Below, piece after piece: positions 39,825-52,012 of a DNA stretch of 64,000 bases (its first letter is position 1; each line of letters opens with the position of its first letter). The translations under genes and the position numbers were made by a program. The notes beneath the pieces are model-generated. The model had not been told where the DNA came from. It saw only the letters and a program-made list of their open reading frames with translations, and did no database searches. The DNA lies in assembly GCF_029168335.1 (NCBI RefSeq), contig NZ_JARGYC010000003.1:1-64000 (forward strand), read 5' to 3'. Source of the DNA: Psychromarinibacter sediminicola (GTDB lineage: Bacteria; Pseudomonadota; Alphaproteobacteria; Rhodobacterales; Rhodobacteraceae).

Positions 39825-41282
39825 ATGGTTTCCCGCGTCATCCCCGTCGACCCGTTCGACCTGGTCATCTTCGGCGGCACCGGCGACCTGGCCCGGCGCA
39901 AGATCCTGCCCGGCCTCTACCGGCGCTACTGGGCGGGCCAGCTGCCCGACGACGCCCGCATCGTCGGGGCGTCGCGCCACGAGATGCCCGACGAGGAGTA
40001 CCGCGCCATGGTCCGCGCGGCGATCGAGGAATTCGCAATCGAGGGGCGCGACGATGCCGCCCGCATCGACGGCTTCCTGAGCCTCGTCAGCTTCGTCGCG
40101 GTGGACGCGACCGGCGAGGCCGGCTGGAGCGAGCTGGCCGAAAAGATCCGCCCCGACCTGATCCAGGCCTATTACTTCTCGGTCGGCCCCAGCCTGTTCG
40201 GCGACCTCGCCGAGCGGCTGCACAAGCACAAGATGGCCGGCAAGGAGACGCGGATCGTCGTCGAGAAACCCTTCGGCCACGATCTCGAATCGGCGCGCGA
40301 CCTGAACCGGACGCTGCGCTGCTACTTCAGCGAAGAGCAGATCTACCGGATCGACCATTACCTGGGCAAGGAGACGGTGCAGAACCTGATGGCCGTGCGC
40401 TTCGGCAACGTTCTGTTCGAGCCGCTGTGGAACGCGCTCTATGTCGATCACATCCAGATCACCGTGGCCGAAACCGTGGGCGTCGGCGGGCGCGGCGCCT
40501 ATTACGACCGCTCGGGCGCGATGCGGGACATGGTGCAGAACCACATGATGCAGCTTCTCTGCCTGATCGCGATGGAGCCGCCCTATCACTTCGACCCCGA
40601 CGCGGTGCGCGACGAGAAGCTCAAGGTGATCCGCGCGCTGGACCCGGTGCCGCCCGAGGATATCGTGCGCGGGCAATATGCCGGGGCCGAGGGGATCGAG
40701 AGCTATTTCACCGATGTCGAGGACGAGGCCTCGCTGACCGAAAGCTTCATCGCGATGAAGCTGCACATCTCGAACTGGCGCTGGAAGGGCACGCCGATCT
40801 ACGTGCGCACCGGCAAGCGGCTGAAGGCCCGCGCCTCGGAGATCGCGGTGGTGTTCAAGCATCCGCCGCATTCGGTGTTCGGCCAGAAGACGAACGACCG
40901 GCGCGGCAACGTCCTGGTCATCCGCCTGCAGCCCAACGAGGGCATGAACCTGCGGGTGACGATCAAGGAGCCGGGGCCGGGCGGCATGCGGCTGATCGAG
41001 GTGCCGCTGGACATGTCCTTCGCCGAGGCGCTGGGGCCCGAGGCGGCCGACGTGCCCGACGCATATGAACGGCTGATCATGGACGTGATCCGTGGTAACC
41101 AGACCCTGTTCATGCGCGGCGACGAGGCCGAGGCGGCCTGGGCCTGGACCGACCCGATCATCGCGCAGTGGGAAGAGCAGGGCGACCGGCCCAAGCTGTA
41201 CGATCCGGGCTCGACCGGCCCCGAGGAGTCGCTGATGCTGCTCTACCGCGAAGGCCGAAGGTGGAGGGACATACAGGCATGA
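39825..41282 (+). CDS. zwf: Glucose-6-phosphate dehydrogenase
   Basis: This 485-residue enzyme oxidises glucose 6-phosphate to 6-phosphogluconolactone with NAD(P)+. The coenzyme motif is [18 protein letters not shown] and the active-site block is [21 protein letters not shown], with the catalytic His region intact. ATG was preferred over a GTG fifteen bases earlier because GAGAGG lies six bases before it. The stop overlaps pgl (ATGA). With pgl and pgi it forms the entry to the Entner-Doudoroff pathway. Confidence 0.97.
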   Translation: MVSRVIPVDPFDLVIFGGTGDLARRKILPGLYRRYWAGQLPDDARIVGASRHEMPDEEYRAMVRAAIEEFAIEGRDDAARIDGFLSLVSFVAVDATGEAGWSELAEKIRPDLIQAYYFSVGPSLFGDLAERLHKHKMAGKETRIVVEKPFGHDLESARDLNRTLRCYFSEEQIYRIDHYLGKETVQNLMAVRFGNVLFEPLWNALYVDHIQITVAETVGVGGRGAYYDRSGAMRDMVQNHMMQLLCLIAMEPPYHFDPDAVRDEKLKVIRALDPVPPEDIVRGQYAGAEGIESYFTDVEDEASLTESFIAMKLHISNWRWKGTPIYVRTGKRLKARASEIAVVFKHPPHSVFGQKTNDRRGNVLVIRLQPNEGMNLRVTIKEPGPGGMRLIEVPLDMSFAEALGPEAADVPDAYERLIMDVIRGNQTLFMRGDEAEAAWAWTDPIIAQWEEQGDRPKLYDPGSTGPEESLMLLYREGRRWRDIQA

Positions 41283-41953
41283 ACTTCGTCGAGTATCCCG
41301 ACCGCGACCTGATGATGATCGACCTGGCGAACAAGATCGCCGGCGAGCTGAACAGCCACGTCCAGCGCCACGAGGCCGCCACCCTGGCCGTGCCGGGCGG
41401 GACCACGCCGGGACCGGCCTTCGACGCGCTGAGCGCCGCGACGCTCGATTGGTCCAGCGTGCGCATCCTTCTGACCGACGAGCGCTGGGTGCCGGTGGAG
41501 GATGCGCGCTCCAACACGCGGCTCCTGCGCCAGCGTCTGCTGGTCGACCGGGCCGCGGCGGCGACCTATGTGCCGCTTTACGCCGACACGCCCGAGCCGG
41601 AGGACGCGCTGGAGCATCTGACGGCGCAGGTGCAGGGCGTGCTGCCGCTGACCGTTCTGCTTCTGGGCATGGGCGACGACATGCATGTCGCCTCGCTGTT
41701 TCCCTTCGCCGAGGGGCTGGAGGCGGCGCTCGCGGACGACGCGCCACCGCTTCTGCCGGTGCGCAGCGCCGACGTGCCCGAGGCGCGGATCACCCTGACG
41801 GCGCCGGTCATGAAACAGGCCATGTCGACCCATATCCTGATCACCGGGCCGAAGAAGCGCGAGGCGCTGGAGCGGGCGCGGCGCGAGGGCGACCCGGTGA
41901 AGGCGCCGGTGATCTCGGTGCTGGGCGAGGCCACGGTCCACTGGGCGGAGTGA
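41279..41953 (+). CDS. pgl: 6-phosphogluconolactonase
   Basis: This 224-residue hydrolase opens 6-phosphogluconolactone. It is of the DevB/NagB-like fold with [33 protein letters not shown] and [15 protein letters not shown], the last corresponding to the usual GxGxDGHTASLFP block (Met in place of Gly). It starts inside the zwf stop and is followed after five bases by pgi, giving a compact operon. Confidence 0.95.
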   Translation: MNFVEYPDRDLMMIDLANKIAGELNSHVQRHEAATLAVPGGTTPGPAFDALSAATLDWSSVRILLTDERWVPVEDARSNTRLLRQRLLVDRAAAATYVPLYADTPEPEDALEHLTAQVQGVLPLTVLLLGMGDDMHVASLFPFAEGLEAALADDAPPLLPVRSADVPEARITLTAPVMKQAMSTHILITGPKKREALERARREGDPVKAPVISVLGEATVHWAE

Positions 41954-41958
41954 GAGAG

Positions 41959-43566
41959 ATGTTCGAAGAGCTGAAGTCCTACCGGGACGGCGTCGCCGAC
42001 CGGCCGATCCTGTCGCTGTTCGAAGACACCGGGCGGGCCGAGGCGTTCTCGGTCTCGACGCTGGACATGCTGTTCGACTATTCCAAGACGAATATCGACG
42101 CGCGGGCGCGCGACATGCTGCTCGCGCTGGCCGAGGAACGCGGCGTGGCCGAGCGGCGCGAGGAGATGTTCGCGGGCGCGAGGATCAACGAGACCGAGGG
42201 CCGCGCGGTTCTGCACACGGCGCTGCGCAATCTGGACACCGCGGTGCTGGTCGACGGCTGCGACGTGATGCAGGGCGTGCGCGAAACGCTGCACCGGATG
42301 GAGACCTTTGCCAGCGGCATCCGGTCGGGCGCGTTCCATGCGCCGGGCGGCGCGGCGTTCACCGACGTGGTCAATATCGGGATCGGCGGGTCGGATCTGG
42401 GCCCCGCGATGGCCGTGCAGGCGCTGACGCCCTATGCCGATGGGCCGCGCTGTCACTTCGTGTCGAACGTGGACGGCGCGCATATCCACGACGTGCTGGC
42501 GGGGCTGAACCCGGCGGCCACGCTGTTCATCGTGGCCTCCAAGACCTTCACCACCATCGAGACGATGACCAACGCCGAGACCGCCCGCGACTGGGTGGCG
42601 GCGAAGGTGGGCAACGAGCAGGCCGGCGGGCATTTCGCGGCGCTGTCGTCGAACCTGGAGAAGACGGCCGAGTTCGGCATCGACCCGGCCCGCGTCTTCG
42701 GCTTCGAGGACTGGGTCGGCGGGCGCTACTCGATGTGGGGGCCGATCGGCCTGTCGCTGATGCTCGCCATCGGGCCGGAGCGGTTCCGCGCGTTCCTGGA
42801 CGGCGGCGCGGCGATGGACGCGCATTTCCGCGCGGCCGAGGGCGCCGACAACATGCCGCTGATGCTGGCGCTGGTGGGGCTGTGGCACAACCAGGTCTGC
42901 GGCCACGCGACCCGCGCGGTGCTGCCCTACGACCAGCGGCTGGCGCGGCTGCCGGCCTATCTGCAGCAGCTGGAGATGGAATCGAACGGCAAGTCGGTGG
43001 CGATGGACGGCGCCGATCTGCCCTACGACTCCGGCCCCGTCGTCTGGGGCGAACCGGGCACGAACGGCCAGCACGCCTTCTACCAGCTGATCCATCAGGG
43101 CACGCGGGTCGTTCCCTGCGAGTTCATGGTCGCTGCGCGGGGGCACGAGCCGGATCTGGCGCATCAGCACCGGCTGCTGATGGCCAATTGTCTCGCGCAG
43201 TCCGAGGCGCTGATGCGCGGCCGCTCGCTGGACGAGGCCAGGGACAGGCTCGCGGGCAAGTTCGAGGGCGCCGAGCTGGAGCGCCAGGCCCGCCACCGGG
43301 TGTTTTCGGGCAACCGGCCGTCGACGACGCTGGTCTATCCGCTGCTCACGCCGCGGATGCTGGGCCAGATCGTGGCGCTCTACGAGCACCGGGTCTTTGT
43401 GGAGGGGGTGATCCTCGGCATCAACTCGTTCGACCAGTGGGGCGTGGAGCTCGGCAAGGAACTGGCCACGGCGCTCGGCCCGATCGTCGCGGGCGAGGCG
43501 CCGGCCGACGACAAGGACGGCTCCACCCGCCGGCTCGTCGACTGGCTGCGCAGCGCGGCCGGGTAG
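41959..43566 (+). CDS. pgi: Glucose-6-phosphate isomerase
   Basis: This 535-residue enzyme interconverts glucose 6-phosphate and fructose 6-phosphate. Signatures include [64 protein letters not shown] and the C-terminal [12 protein letters not shown]. Length is normal. AGAGAG lies before the ATG. It ends the zwf operon, which converges on the following catabolic block with only about 50 nt between them. Confidence 0.97.
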   Translation: MFEELKSYRDGVADRPILSLFEDTGRAEAFSVSTLDMLFDYSKTNIDARARDMLLALAEERGVAERREEMFAGARINETEGRAVLHTALRNLDTAVLVDGCDVMQGVRETLHRMETFASGIRSGAFHAPGGAAFTDVVNIGIGGSDLGPAMAVQALTPYADGPRCHFVSNVDGAHIHDVLAGLNPAATLFIVASKTFTTIETMTNAETARDWVAAKVGNEQAGGHFAALSSNLEKTAEFGIDPARVFGFEDWVGGRYSMWGPIGLSLMLAIGPERFRAFLDGGAAMDAHFRAAEGADNMPLMLALVGLWHNQVCGHATRAVLPYDQRLARLPAYLQQLEMESNGKSVAMDGADLPYDSGPVVWGEPGTNGQHAFYQLIHQGTRVVPCEFMVAARGHEPDLAHQHRLLMANCLAQSEALMRGRSLDEARDRLAGKFEGAELERQARHRVFSGNRPSTTLVYPLLTPRMLGQIVALYEHRVFVEGVILGINSFDQWGVELGKELATALGPIVAGEAPADDKDGSTRRLVDWLRSAAG

Positions 43567-43619
43567 ACCCGCGCGGCGGCGGGGCGGTTCGGCTCCTCTG
43601 TTGGGAATATCTCCGGGCG

Positions 43620-45670
43620 TCAGGCGTCTCGCACCCGCATACCGCCGTCGAAACGGCGTGCGATATGGTCTGCGGTCCTCAGGGCAAGCGCCATGATCGT
43701 CAGCACCGGATTGAACGCACCGTTGGTCGGGTGCAGGCTGCCATCGGCCACGAAAAGGTTCTCATGGTCCCACACCCGGCCATAGGGATCGGCGACGGAC
43801 GATTGCGGGTCGGTGCCGAAGCGGCACGTGCCGGCCTGGTGCTGATGCGCCGATAGACGCGGCGCCTGGGGGCTGCCCCAGACATCGCCGGCGCCCGCAG
43901 CACGAAGCCAGTCCTTGGCCCGCTCGCATACAAAGGCCGCCGTGCGTTGCGTCTCGGGATGCACCACGCCCTGGAGCCGGGCGACGGGGCGGCCCAGATG
44001 GTCGCGATATGCGTGCTCCAGCGTGACACGGCAGACCGGGGTCGGGATCTCCTGGACCGGCCCGCGCAGATGGGCGACCTTGCGATAGCATTCGGCCATG
44101 AAGCGATGCGGCGGTGCGCCCCATCGCGGCAGATCGTCTGGCAGGGCCGTGTCCCAGAACATGACAGGCGGCATGACGAAATCGTCCGCCAGCATCGCCC
44201 CGCCGATGATCCCCGGATTGCCGTGGACCCAGGCCGTGGTCGCGATGCTGGGGCCGGGGCCGCGGGAGGTCGCCACGTCCTCCTCGAACCGGCCGAAGGC
44301 CAGCGGGTAGGTGTGGCCCTGAAGGTTGCGGCCGACGAGATCGGTGCCGTTGCCCAGGCCGTCCGGCTCGCGCGATGAGGCCGAGAGCAGCAAAAGGCGC
44401 GCCGTCTCGATCGCGCCGGCGCAGAGCACGACGATGCCGGACGCGACCGTTCGCCGATGCAGGGCCCCGTCGTCCAGCCAGGCCAGCCGGACGCCCGTGA
44501 CGCGCCCCGTGTCGTCGGTTTCCACCCGCTCCGCCGTGGTTTCGGTGCAAAGGGTCAGGTTGCCTGTGGCGAGCGCCTTGGGCAGCAGCGTGTTCTGGGT
44601 GCCGTTCTTGGCATCCACCGGGCAGGGGAAGCCGACGCAGCTTCCGCACTCGATGCAGGCGGCCCGGCCGTCACGCCGGCGGGTGTTGACCGCAAGCGGC
44701 GGCGTGAACGTCTCGATGCCGAGCGCGGCCGCGCCGGCGTCGAGCACGCGCGCGGACCTATAGCGGGGCACGGGCGGTAGCGGCAGGTCGGTGCTCCGGT
44801 ACGGCTCGTGGGGCAGGGCGCCACGTGGACCGGCAATCCCGACCGCCTGCTCGATGCGTCCGTACCACGGCTCGAGCGTGTCGTAGTCGACCGGCCAGTC
44901 CGCCAGCGAAGACCCCTCGGGCACGCCGTAGCGCGAGGCCATGCGGAAATCGTCGGGGTGAAAGCGCCAGGCGAGACCGCCATAGAGGAAGGTGCCCGCC
45001 CCGACGCAGGGGGCATTGTCGGCATAGCCCGCCTCGTGCGGCCGGACGAGGGCCGCCGCGCCGTCGCCGTCCGCCGCCACGCGCCTGTCGCGCTCGGCCG
45101 GCGGGCCGGTGTTCGTGCCGTAGACGGCGTTACGGTGGTTTCTGAGATGATCGCGCCGTCCGCTGTCCCGATAGCTCAGGTGCCGGCCCTTCTCGACCAG
45201 CAGGACGCGAAAGCCGCGCTCGGCCATTTCGGTCGCGGCCACGATGCCGCCCGCGCCCGCTCCGACGACGACTGCGTCCCAGCCTTCGTCCGCGGGGGGG
45301 CGCTGGGCGGGCGGCGGCGTGCGCCACGGCGGCCCGTCGGGACCTTCGGGCAGGCCGTGGCGATAGCCGAGCGCGTCCCAGACCATCCCGCCGCGGTTGC
45401 CGCCCTGGCCGGGATCGGCATAGAGCCCTTCCGCCACCCAGCGGCAGAGATGCCGAAACCACGGCGTGTCTTCGACATCGGCCAGGCGCGCGGCAAGGTC
45501 GGCTTGCGCGGCATCGCCGGCCAGGGTGTCGAGCCCGGCGCGCACCTCGCCCGCGGCCGGGTCGCGGTCCAGCCGTTCGGCGACGTAGCGATGCGCCCCT
45601 GCCGCGAGGGCGCCGATCCGCGGGTCCGGCGCGATGGCGTCGATCACCCGCCGCAGCAACGCGCCGTCCG

Positions 45671-45674
<4 letters not shown>
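43620..45674 (-). CDS. GMC oxidoreductase fused to a gluconate 2-dehydrogenase subunit-3-like domain
   Basis: This 684-residue fusion has an N-terminal domain of about 115 residues with PWFRHLCRWVAEGLYADPGQGGNRGGMVWDALGY, the hallmark of gluconate 2-dehydrogenase small subunits. The remainder is a GMC flavoenzyme with FAD motif VVVGAGAGGIVAATEMAERG (from about 135), Cys340/343/346/351 in CIECGSCVGFPC (possible Fe-S ligands as in FAD glucose dehydrogenases), and C-terminal HQAGTCRFG and PTNGAFNPV with the catalytic His/Asn. No signal peptide, so it is probably cytoplasmic. It is the last gene of the minus-strand unit led by the ROK gene and overlaps the ATPase gene (ATGA). Confidence 0.85.
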
Positions 45675-46758
<1,084 letters not shown>

Positions 46759-46759
<1 letters not shown>

Positions 46760-48300
46760 CAGGCGTCTCCCGACAGGACCGCGGCGCGCCGGCCCTGCGC
46801 CTCGTAGGTGTTGGCTTCGGGATCCCAGTCGAAGCCGGTGTCGAGCGGCCACATGGGCCGCGGGATGCGTCGCCACTCCAGATGGCCGAGATCGAGCTCG
46901 GCGCATCCCTCGCTGGACAGCAGGATATGCGCCGCCGCGAAGTCCTCCAGCTGGGGATGCAGATAGCCGAGCTTGACCACCAGCACCTTGTGCGCGAACG
47001 GGTCGATCCCCATCGCCCGGAAATGCGTGGGTGTCGTGATGCCGATGGGCTGGGCGTGGAACGTTGCGGTGACGCTGCCGATCTGGACGCGCGCCCAGGC
47101 GGCCTCGCGCGAGCGGTAGGGCTGAAAGCCGTCGAGTTCGAGATGCGGACCGCCATCCATCACGCGCGCCGTCACCCGGCGCTCGGTCGGCGGGCGCGAG
47201 ACATGCTCTTCGCCCAGCGTGATCTCCAGGTCTGCGCCGGGCCCTGCCTCCAGCAGTCGCGCGACCAGGGCCGGCGCCGTGATGCCGGCCACCACCACGT
47301 CGCCGCCCCTGTCGTTGGTCGTGTCGTTGGTCGTGTCGATGGCGGCAGACAGGACATGCGTCAGATCGCCCGGCGCGCCGGCCGTGGTGTTGTCGCCCGA
47401 ATCCGACAGGAAGACCGGCGCCGCATCCATCGCCAGGGCTCGTCGCAACCCGTCCTCGACCGAGGCGACATCCATCCGCACGACGAAGTCGCGGCGGGAC
47501 TGCCAGACCCGCCTTGCCAGATCGGTGGCGGCCTCGCGTGCCCGCGCCATGTCGCCATCCGAGACCGCGACCGCCGTCACCGAGGTCCAGGGCCGGTCGT
47601 TCCAGGCAAAACCGAGCAGCAGGTTGGCTTCCATCAGCCCGTCGCGCCCGTCGAGCGCCGCGAGCGAGCCGTAGAGGTCATCCGCCGGGGGATGGGCCGT
47701 GACGGCGGTTTCGCCCGGAACCAGAAGCGGAATGCGCACCGCGGCCCGCGCGGGGGACAGGTCTTCGCGCAGCACGCGAAGCAGCTGGCCGGCCACCCGC
47801 TCTCCCACCTCGGCATCGTCGCGGTGCGGGGCCGTGCGCAGGACCGAGACGACCTCGACCGAGGACAGCAGCTCGGGCGTCATGTCGCCATGCAGATCGA
47901 GCGCGAGTCCGATCGGCACGTCGGGCCCCACCGAGCGGCGTATCGCAGAGACGAAATCGCCGTCGGCATCGGTGCCGAGCCCGTCGACTTCCAGAGCGCC
48001 GTGATTGACCAGCAGGACACCGTCGAACGGCCCCTGCGCGACCAGCATCGCGAGTGTCCGGTCGAGGACACGGCGATAGGCGGCCTCGGTCATCGGGCCG
48101 CCGGGCAGGGCCGTCGCCCAGCAGAGCGGGACGGCTTCGACGTCATCCTCGCGCGACAGCCGGTCCAGGATGCCCCGGATCATCCAGAGGTTGCCCTCGC
48201 GCATCTCGTGGCCCGAATACTCCTGAAGGGCGTCGATGTCCGTCTTCAAGGGAGACGACAGCATCATTTCTATCGACAGCCCGGCAATCGCAATGCGCAT
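46759..48300 (-). CDS. M81 family metallopeptidase (MlrC-like)
   Basis: This 513-residue protein is related to microcystinase C. Candidate zinc ligands Asp135 and His137 in LALDLHGDM and His159 in TAPHRDDAEVG have the spacing I recall for MlrC. The substrate-side block FLSDSGDNTTAGAPGDLTHVL and the C-terminal region PTHFRAMGIDPFAHKVLVVKLGYLHPQLEDFA are family features. These enzymes cleave short peptides or amides. A tandem 12-bp repeat encodes a TTNDTTND segment. It is coupled by TGATG overlaps to the ROK gene upstream and the ATPase gene downstream. Confidence 0.88.
47311..47334. repeat. Tandem 12-bp repeat inside the MlrC-like gene
   Basis: The unit GTCGTTGGTCGT occurs twice in a row and keeps the frame, adding a repeated TTND segment in a likely surface loop. 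A slippage origin is probable. Confidence 0.8.
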
Positions 48301-49493
48301 CACGCTTCCTCGTTGTCCGCTTCGCCTGCCATCCTGGCGGTTTCGTTGGTGGCGGTGCGCCCGGTGACCCCGTCGAGCGCCAGCGCCACGCCGCCGAGAA
48401 AGGGCGACTGCGCCGACAGCTCCGAAAAGCGGATGCCGGTCCGTTCGGCCATCGCCGGATGCGCGAGGCGCTGCAGCGCGCGCATCATCGGCGCCTCGAT
48501 CCAGGGGCGCGCCAGCGATAGATCGCCGCCGAGAAGCACCATGTTCGGGTTGAAGATGTTCATCAGGCTCGACACCGCCGTGCCCAGAACGTCGCCCGCG
48601 CTTTCCAGAACGGTCAGCGTCGACGGATCGCCGGCCTCGGCCCGGGCGCGGAGAGTGGCGAAGTCCTCCGGCCTGTCGCCGCTCAGGCGCCCGATCTCCT
48701 CGCAGAGCGCCGGTTCGGAGAGGTAGGCGGACAGACAGCCCGACGCGCCGCAGGAACAGAAGCGGCCCTGGGGCACGATCTTGATGTGCCCCAGTTCGCC
48801 GGCCAGGCCGTCGGCGCCGGCATAGACCTGGCCGTCGAGAACCATCGCGCCCCCGACACCGGAACCCGAGAAGAGATAGATGAAGTCCCCGCCGTCCTTT
48901 CCGGCGCCGAACATCCGCTCGGCCATGGCGCCGGCCTTGCCGTCGTTGCCGACGAAGACCGGGGCCTTCACCGCCGAGGCCAGCCGGTCGAGCAGTGCAA
49001 CGTCGCGCCAGCCGAGGACCGGCAAGTGGACGAGCACGCCGTCCGCGCGCAGCAGGCCCGGAACCGAGACCCCCACGGCAAGAAGCGGCGACCCGGCGGC
49101 GGGGTCGGACGCGATGGCGTCGATCTCCCTGACGAAGATCCGCTGCATGTCGTCGACGCTGCCGTCGAAGCGGCACGCCCGGCGAAACCGCGGCTTCCCG
49201 TCGAGCGCGCTGCCGACGAACCGCACCTCGTCCGCCTCGATCCGCACGCCGACGAGAATCCCGGATGCCTGCGACACCCGAAGCCCCTTGGACGGGCGGC
49301 CGCGGCGGTTCTGCGCGGGGCGTTCGACCTCTTCGACAAGGTCGGCGTCGTGGAAGGCGCCGATGATGCTGGACACCGTGGATTTGTCGAATCCGGTCTG
49401 CAGGACGATCTCGCGTTGCGAGATGCCCGGAGCCTTGCGAATTGCATGGAAGATGTCGCTGGCGTTGGATCGACGTGTGAACAGGTTTTCCAA
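48300..49493 (-). CDS. ROK-family transcriptional regulator
   Basis: This 397-residue repressor has an N-terminal MarR-like winged helix (GISQREIVLQTGFDKSTVSSIIGAFHDADLVEEV) and a ROK sugar-kinase-like domain with the zinc motif GHIKIVPQGRFCSCGASGCL and the glycine-rich FSGSGVGGAMVLDGQVYAGADGLAGELGH. Such proteins sense sugars or sugar phosphates. TTG is the only usable start before the conserved helix. It is the first gene of the minus-strand unit and stands back-to-back with the binding-protein gene, so it probably controls both directions. Confidence 0.9.
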   Translation of the reverse strand: MENLFTRRSNASDIFHAIRKAPGISQREIVLQTGFDKSTVSSIIGAFHDADLVEEVERPAQNRRGRPSKGLRVSQASGILVGVRIEADEVRFVGSALDGKPRFRRACRFDGSVDDMQRIFVREIDAIASDPAAGSPLLAVGVSVPGLLRADGVLVHLPVLGWRDVALLDRLASAVKAPVFVGNDGKAGAMAERMFGAGKDGGDFIYLFSGSGVGGAMVLDGQVYAGADGLAGELGHIKIVPQGRFCSCGASGCLSAYLSEPALCEEIGRLSGDRPEDFATLRARAEAGDPSTLTVLESAGDVLGTAVSSLMNIFNPNMVLLGGDLSLARPWIEAPMMRALQRLAHPAMAERTGIRFSELSAQSPFLGGVALALDGVTGRTATNETARMAGEADNEEA

Positions 49494-49590
49494 GAGGCCA
49501 CTTTCTCTACTTGCGAGAATTAAAACTATGCACAGCGCTGGAGAACGGTCAATAGCCCTTCCGCAGCGGTTCCGCCACGATAATGGGCAG

Positions 49591-49623
49591 TTTTTCTAAC
49601 GTGCTGGGGTATAATGAGAAAAA
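49591..49623. promoter_or_regulatory. Dyad and TATAAT between ROK and binding-protein genes
   Basis: TTTTTCT (49591-49597) and AGAAAAA (49617-49623) form an inverted repeat around a perfect TATAAT (49610-49615) in the 262-nt divergent gap. A TTGACA lies further on at 49677-49682. The dyad is a candidate ROK operator. A GTCGA/TCGAC half-dyad near 49713-49732 is a second possibility. Confidence 0.4.
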
Positions 49624-49755
49624 TGGATTCGGACGGCTTTCGCTGTGTCGATCCCGTTTTCGGCGCGCGTTTCCGGTTGACATGGCGCCTGCCTTCGCTG
49701 TCTTTTTGATCTTGTCGATAGAATAAATTCGACGCGGCTGTGACAGGAGAATACC

Positions 49756-51030
49756 ATGAACAGGACAGCGACACTTGCGCTCATCGCGGGCGCCGCGTTC
49801 GCTGGCGCCCCTGCTGGCGCCCAGGAGACGTACGAGATCTGGCACTACTATGCCGCCGGCTCCGAACTCGCCGGCATGAATGCGATGATCGAGAACGGCA
49901 ACGCCGCCTCCGACGACGCGGTTTTCGAAGGTGTGATCATCCCCGGCAACGTCGTCGAACTGCGCCGCCAGCTTCAGAGTGCGATGCTCGGCGGTCAGCC
50001 GCCGGCGGCCTATCAGAGCTCGATGGCGTTCGAGCTGCGCACCTTCGTGGACAGCGGCCAGCTGCATCCGCTGACCGACGTCTGGAACACGGTCAACGGC
50101 GACGAGATCTTCCCCGAGGGCGTGCAGCGCGTGGTGAAGATCGACGGTGTGCCCTACGGCGTGCCCTACGACCTGTCGCTGATCAACAACATCTTCTACA
50201 ACAAGGAGATCTTCGAGGAACTGGAACTCGACGCGCCCACGGACTGGGACGAATTCGATGCGACCTGCGCGGCGCTGTCCGAGGCGGGTTATGAGCCGCT
50301 CGGCAATGCCGGCGGGCCGTTCTGGAGCCTCTACAACTTCTACGCGCCCCTGGTCTCGGTCGTCGGCGTCGACGGCTACTACGACCTGGCCTCGGGCGAG
50401 CTCGGGTTCGACAGCGAAGAGTTCTCCACGGCCCTCGACCTTTATGCCGAGCATATGGTGCCGTGCTACGCCGACAACTGGAGCGGCAAGACCTGGACCC
50501 AGACGGCCGACGACGTGGTCAACGGCGACACCGGCATGTTCATGATGGGGATCTGGGTCGCCGCCTATTTCGAGCAGGCGGGCTTCATGGCGGGCGAGGA
50601 TTTCGACATGTTCCCGGCGCCCGGCACGGCCGATGCGGCGATCTTCCAGATGGACGTTCTGGCGGTCCCGAACGGGCCCGACGACGCCATCGCGGCCGCG
50701 GAGGTCTTCATCGAGGCAGCCGCCTCGACCGAGGGGCAGGCGGCCTTCGCGGTGCCCAAGGGCTCGCTGGCGCCCAACGTGAATGTGGACCCGTCGGTCT
50801 ACGGCTACGCGGGCGCCTCGTTCTCCGAGCAGTTCTCGGCCGCGTCCGAGGCGGGCAAGGTTCTGCCCAACCTGTTCTTCCTTCTGCCGACGGATGTGGG
50901 CACGGAACTGGGCGTCCAGATCGAGCGGTTCGCCATCGACCCCAGCGACGAGACCAAGGAAGAGGTGATCTCGACCCTCGAGGCGATGCGCCAGTCGGCC
51001 CTGGAAGAGGACGCCTTCCTGAACTGGTAG
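49756..51030 (+). CDS. ABC transporter sugar-type substrate-binding protein
   Basis: This 424-residue extracellular family 1 binding protein has a signal peptide (MNRTATLALIAGAAFAGAPAGA, cleavage near QETYE). Typical segments are EIWHYYAAGSELAGMNAMIE, GQPPAAYQSS, GVPYGVPYDLSLINNIFYNKEIFEELELDAPTDWDEF and GDTGMFMMGIWVAAYFEQAGF. The family binds mono- or oligosaccharides, glycerophosphodiesters and other polar solutes. The ligand is not evident. It is the first gene of the plus-strand unit and is followed by two permease genes. Confidence 0.92.
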   Translation: MNRTATLALIAGAAFAGAPAGAQETYEIWHYYAAGSELAGMNAMIENGNAASDDAVFEGVIIPGNVVELRRQLQSAMLGGQPPAAYQSSMAFELRTFVDSGQLHPLTDVWNTVNGDEIFPEGVQRVVKIDGVPYGVPYDLSLINNIFYNKEIFEELELDAPTDWDEFDATCAALSEAGYEPLGNAGGPFWSLYNFYAPLVSVVGVDGYYDLASGELGFDSEEFSTALDLYAEHMVPCYADNWSGKTWTQTADDVVNGDTGMFMMGIWVAAYFEQAGFMAGEDFDMFPAPGTADAAIFQMDVLAVPNGPDDAIAAAEVFIEAAASTEGQAAFAVPKGSLAPNVNVDPSVYGYAGASFSEQFSAASEAGKVLPNLFFLLPTDVGTELGVQIERFAIDPSDETKEEVISTLEAMRQSALEEDAFLNW

Positions 51031-51103
51031 GGACAGGGCAGACTGCCCTTGCCCTGCAACGATTTGGCGCCCTGCCTTCAGGCGGGGCGCCGGCACGAAA
51101 CGG

Positions 51104-52012
51104 ATGCCCCAGATGTCGCTTATTCCCAGAAGCCGCACGGCCCGCGCGCATATTCTCTTCCTCGCGGTTCCGATCCTGCTGTTCGGCGCATTCTACATCT
51201 ATCCGATCGCGGCGAGCGTGCGCCTGTCGCTGCACGACTGGAACGGTTTCTCGCCGGATCAGAGATTCGTCGGGCTGCGCAACTATGCGGCGCTCTGGGG
51301 GCAGCCGCGGTTCATCAATGCGGTGCTGAACAACCTCGCCTGGGTGGCGTTCATGCTGACGGTCCCCACGGGCATCGGTCTGGCGCTGGCGGCGATCCTG
51401 GACCGCGGCATTCGCGGCGAAACGATGTTCCGCATCATCTTCTTCCTGCCGTTCACGATTCCCGCCGTGTCGGTCGGCGCGATCTGGCGCTGGATGTACG
51501 AACCGTCGAACGGCCTCCTGACGACCACGCTGGAGCTGGTCGGGCTGGGCGGGCTGGCGCAGAACTGGCTGGGTGATCCGGACATCGTCACCTTCGCGCT
51601 GATGGGCGCGGTCGCGTGGTGGACGACAGGCTTTGCCTTCCTCGTCTTCTTCGCCGGTCTCCGGAACATCCCCGAGGAATGCATCGAAGCCGCGCGTATC
51701 GAGGGCGGCAGCGACTGGCAGATCTTCTGGAAGGTCTCCTTCCCGCTGCTGTGGCCCTCGACGATCATCGTGCTCGGCATCTCCGCCATCGACGCCATGC
51801 GCCTGTTCGACGTGATCTGGGCCACGACCAAGGGCGGCCCGGCCTATGCCTCGGAGGTGCTGGCGGTACAGATGTACGACCTGGCCTTCGGGCGCTTCCA
51901 GATGGGCCGCGCCTCGGCCGTCGCGGTGAGCCTGCTGGTGCTCTCGGCCGTCGTGATCATGCCCTACATCTGGTACATGACCCGCCGCGTCCAGGACGCG
52001 GAGGTCGAATGA
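51104..52012 (+). CDS. Carbohydrate ABC transporter permease (MalF-type)
   Basis: This 302-residue inner-membrane permease has six helices. The ATPase-coupling EAA loop is EAARIEGGSDWQIFWKVSFPLLWP near residue 200, and SVRLSLHDWNGF early on is typical of CUT1 MalF/UgpA-type subunits. It pairs with the next permease, whose start overlaps its stop (ATGA). An ATG three codons later is an alternative start. Confidence 0.93.
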   Translation: MPQMSLIPRSRTARAHILFLAVPILLFGAFYIYPIAASVRLSLHDWNGFSPDQRFVGLRNYAALWGQPRFINAVLNNLAWVAFMLTVPTGIGLALAAILDRGIRGETMFRIIFFLPFTIPAVSVGAIWRWMYEPSNGLLTTTLELVGLGGLAQNWLGDPDIVTFALMGAVAWWTTGFAFLVFFAGLRNIPEECIEAARIEGGSDWQIFWKVSFPLLWPSTIIVLGISAIDAMRLFDVIWATTKGGPAYASEVLAVQMYDLAFGRFQMGRASAVAVSLLVLSAVVIMPYIWYMTRRVQDAEVE

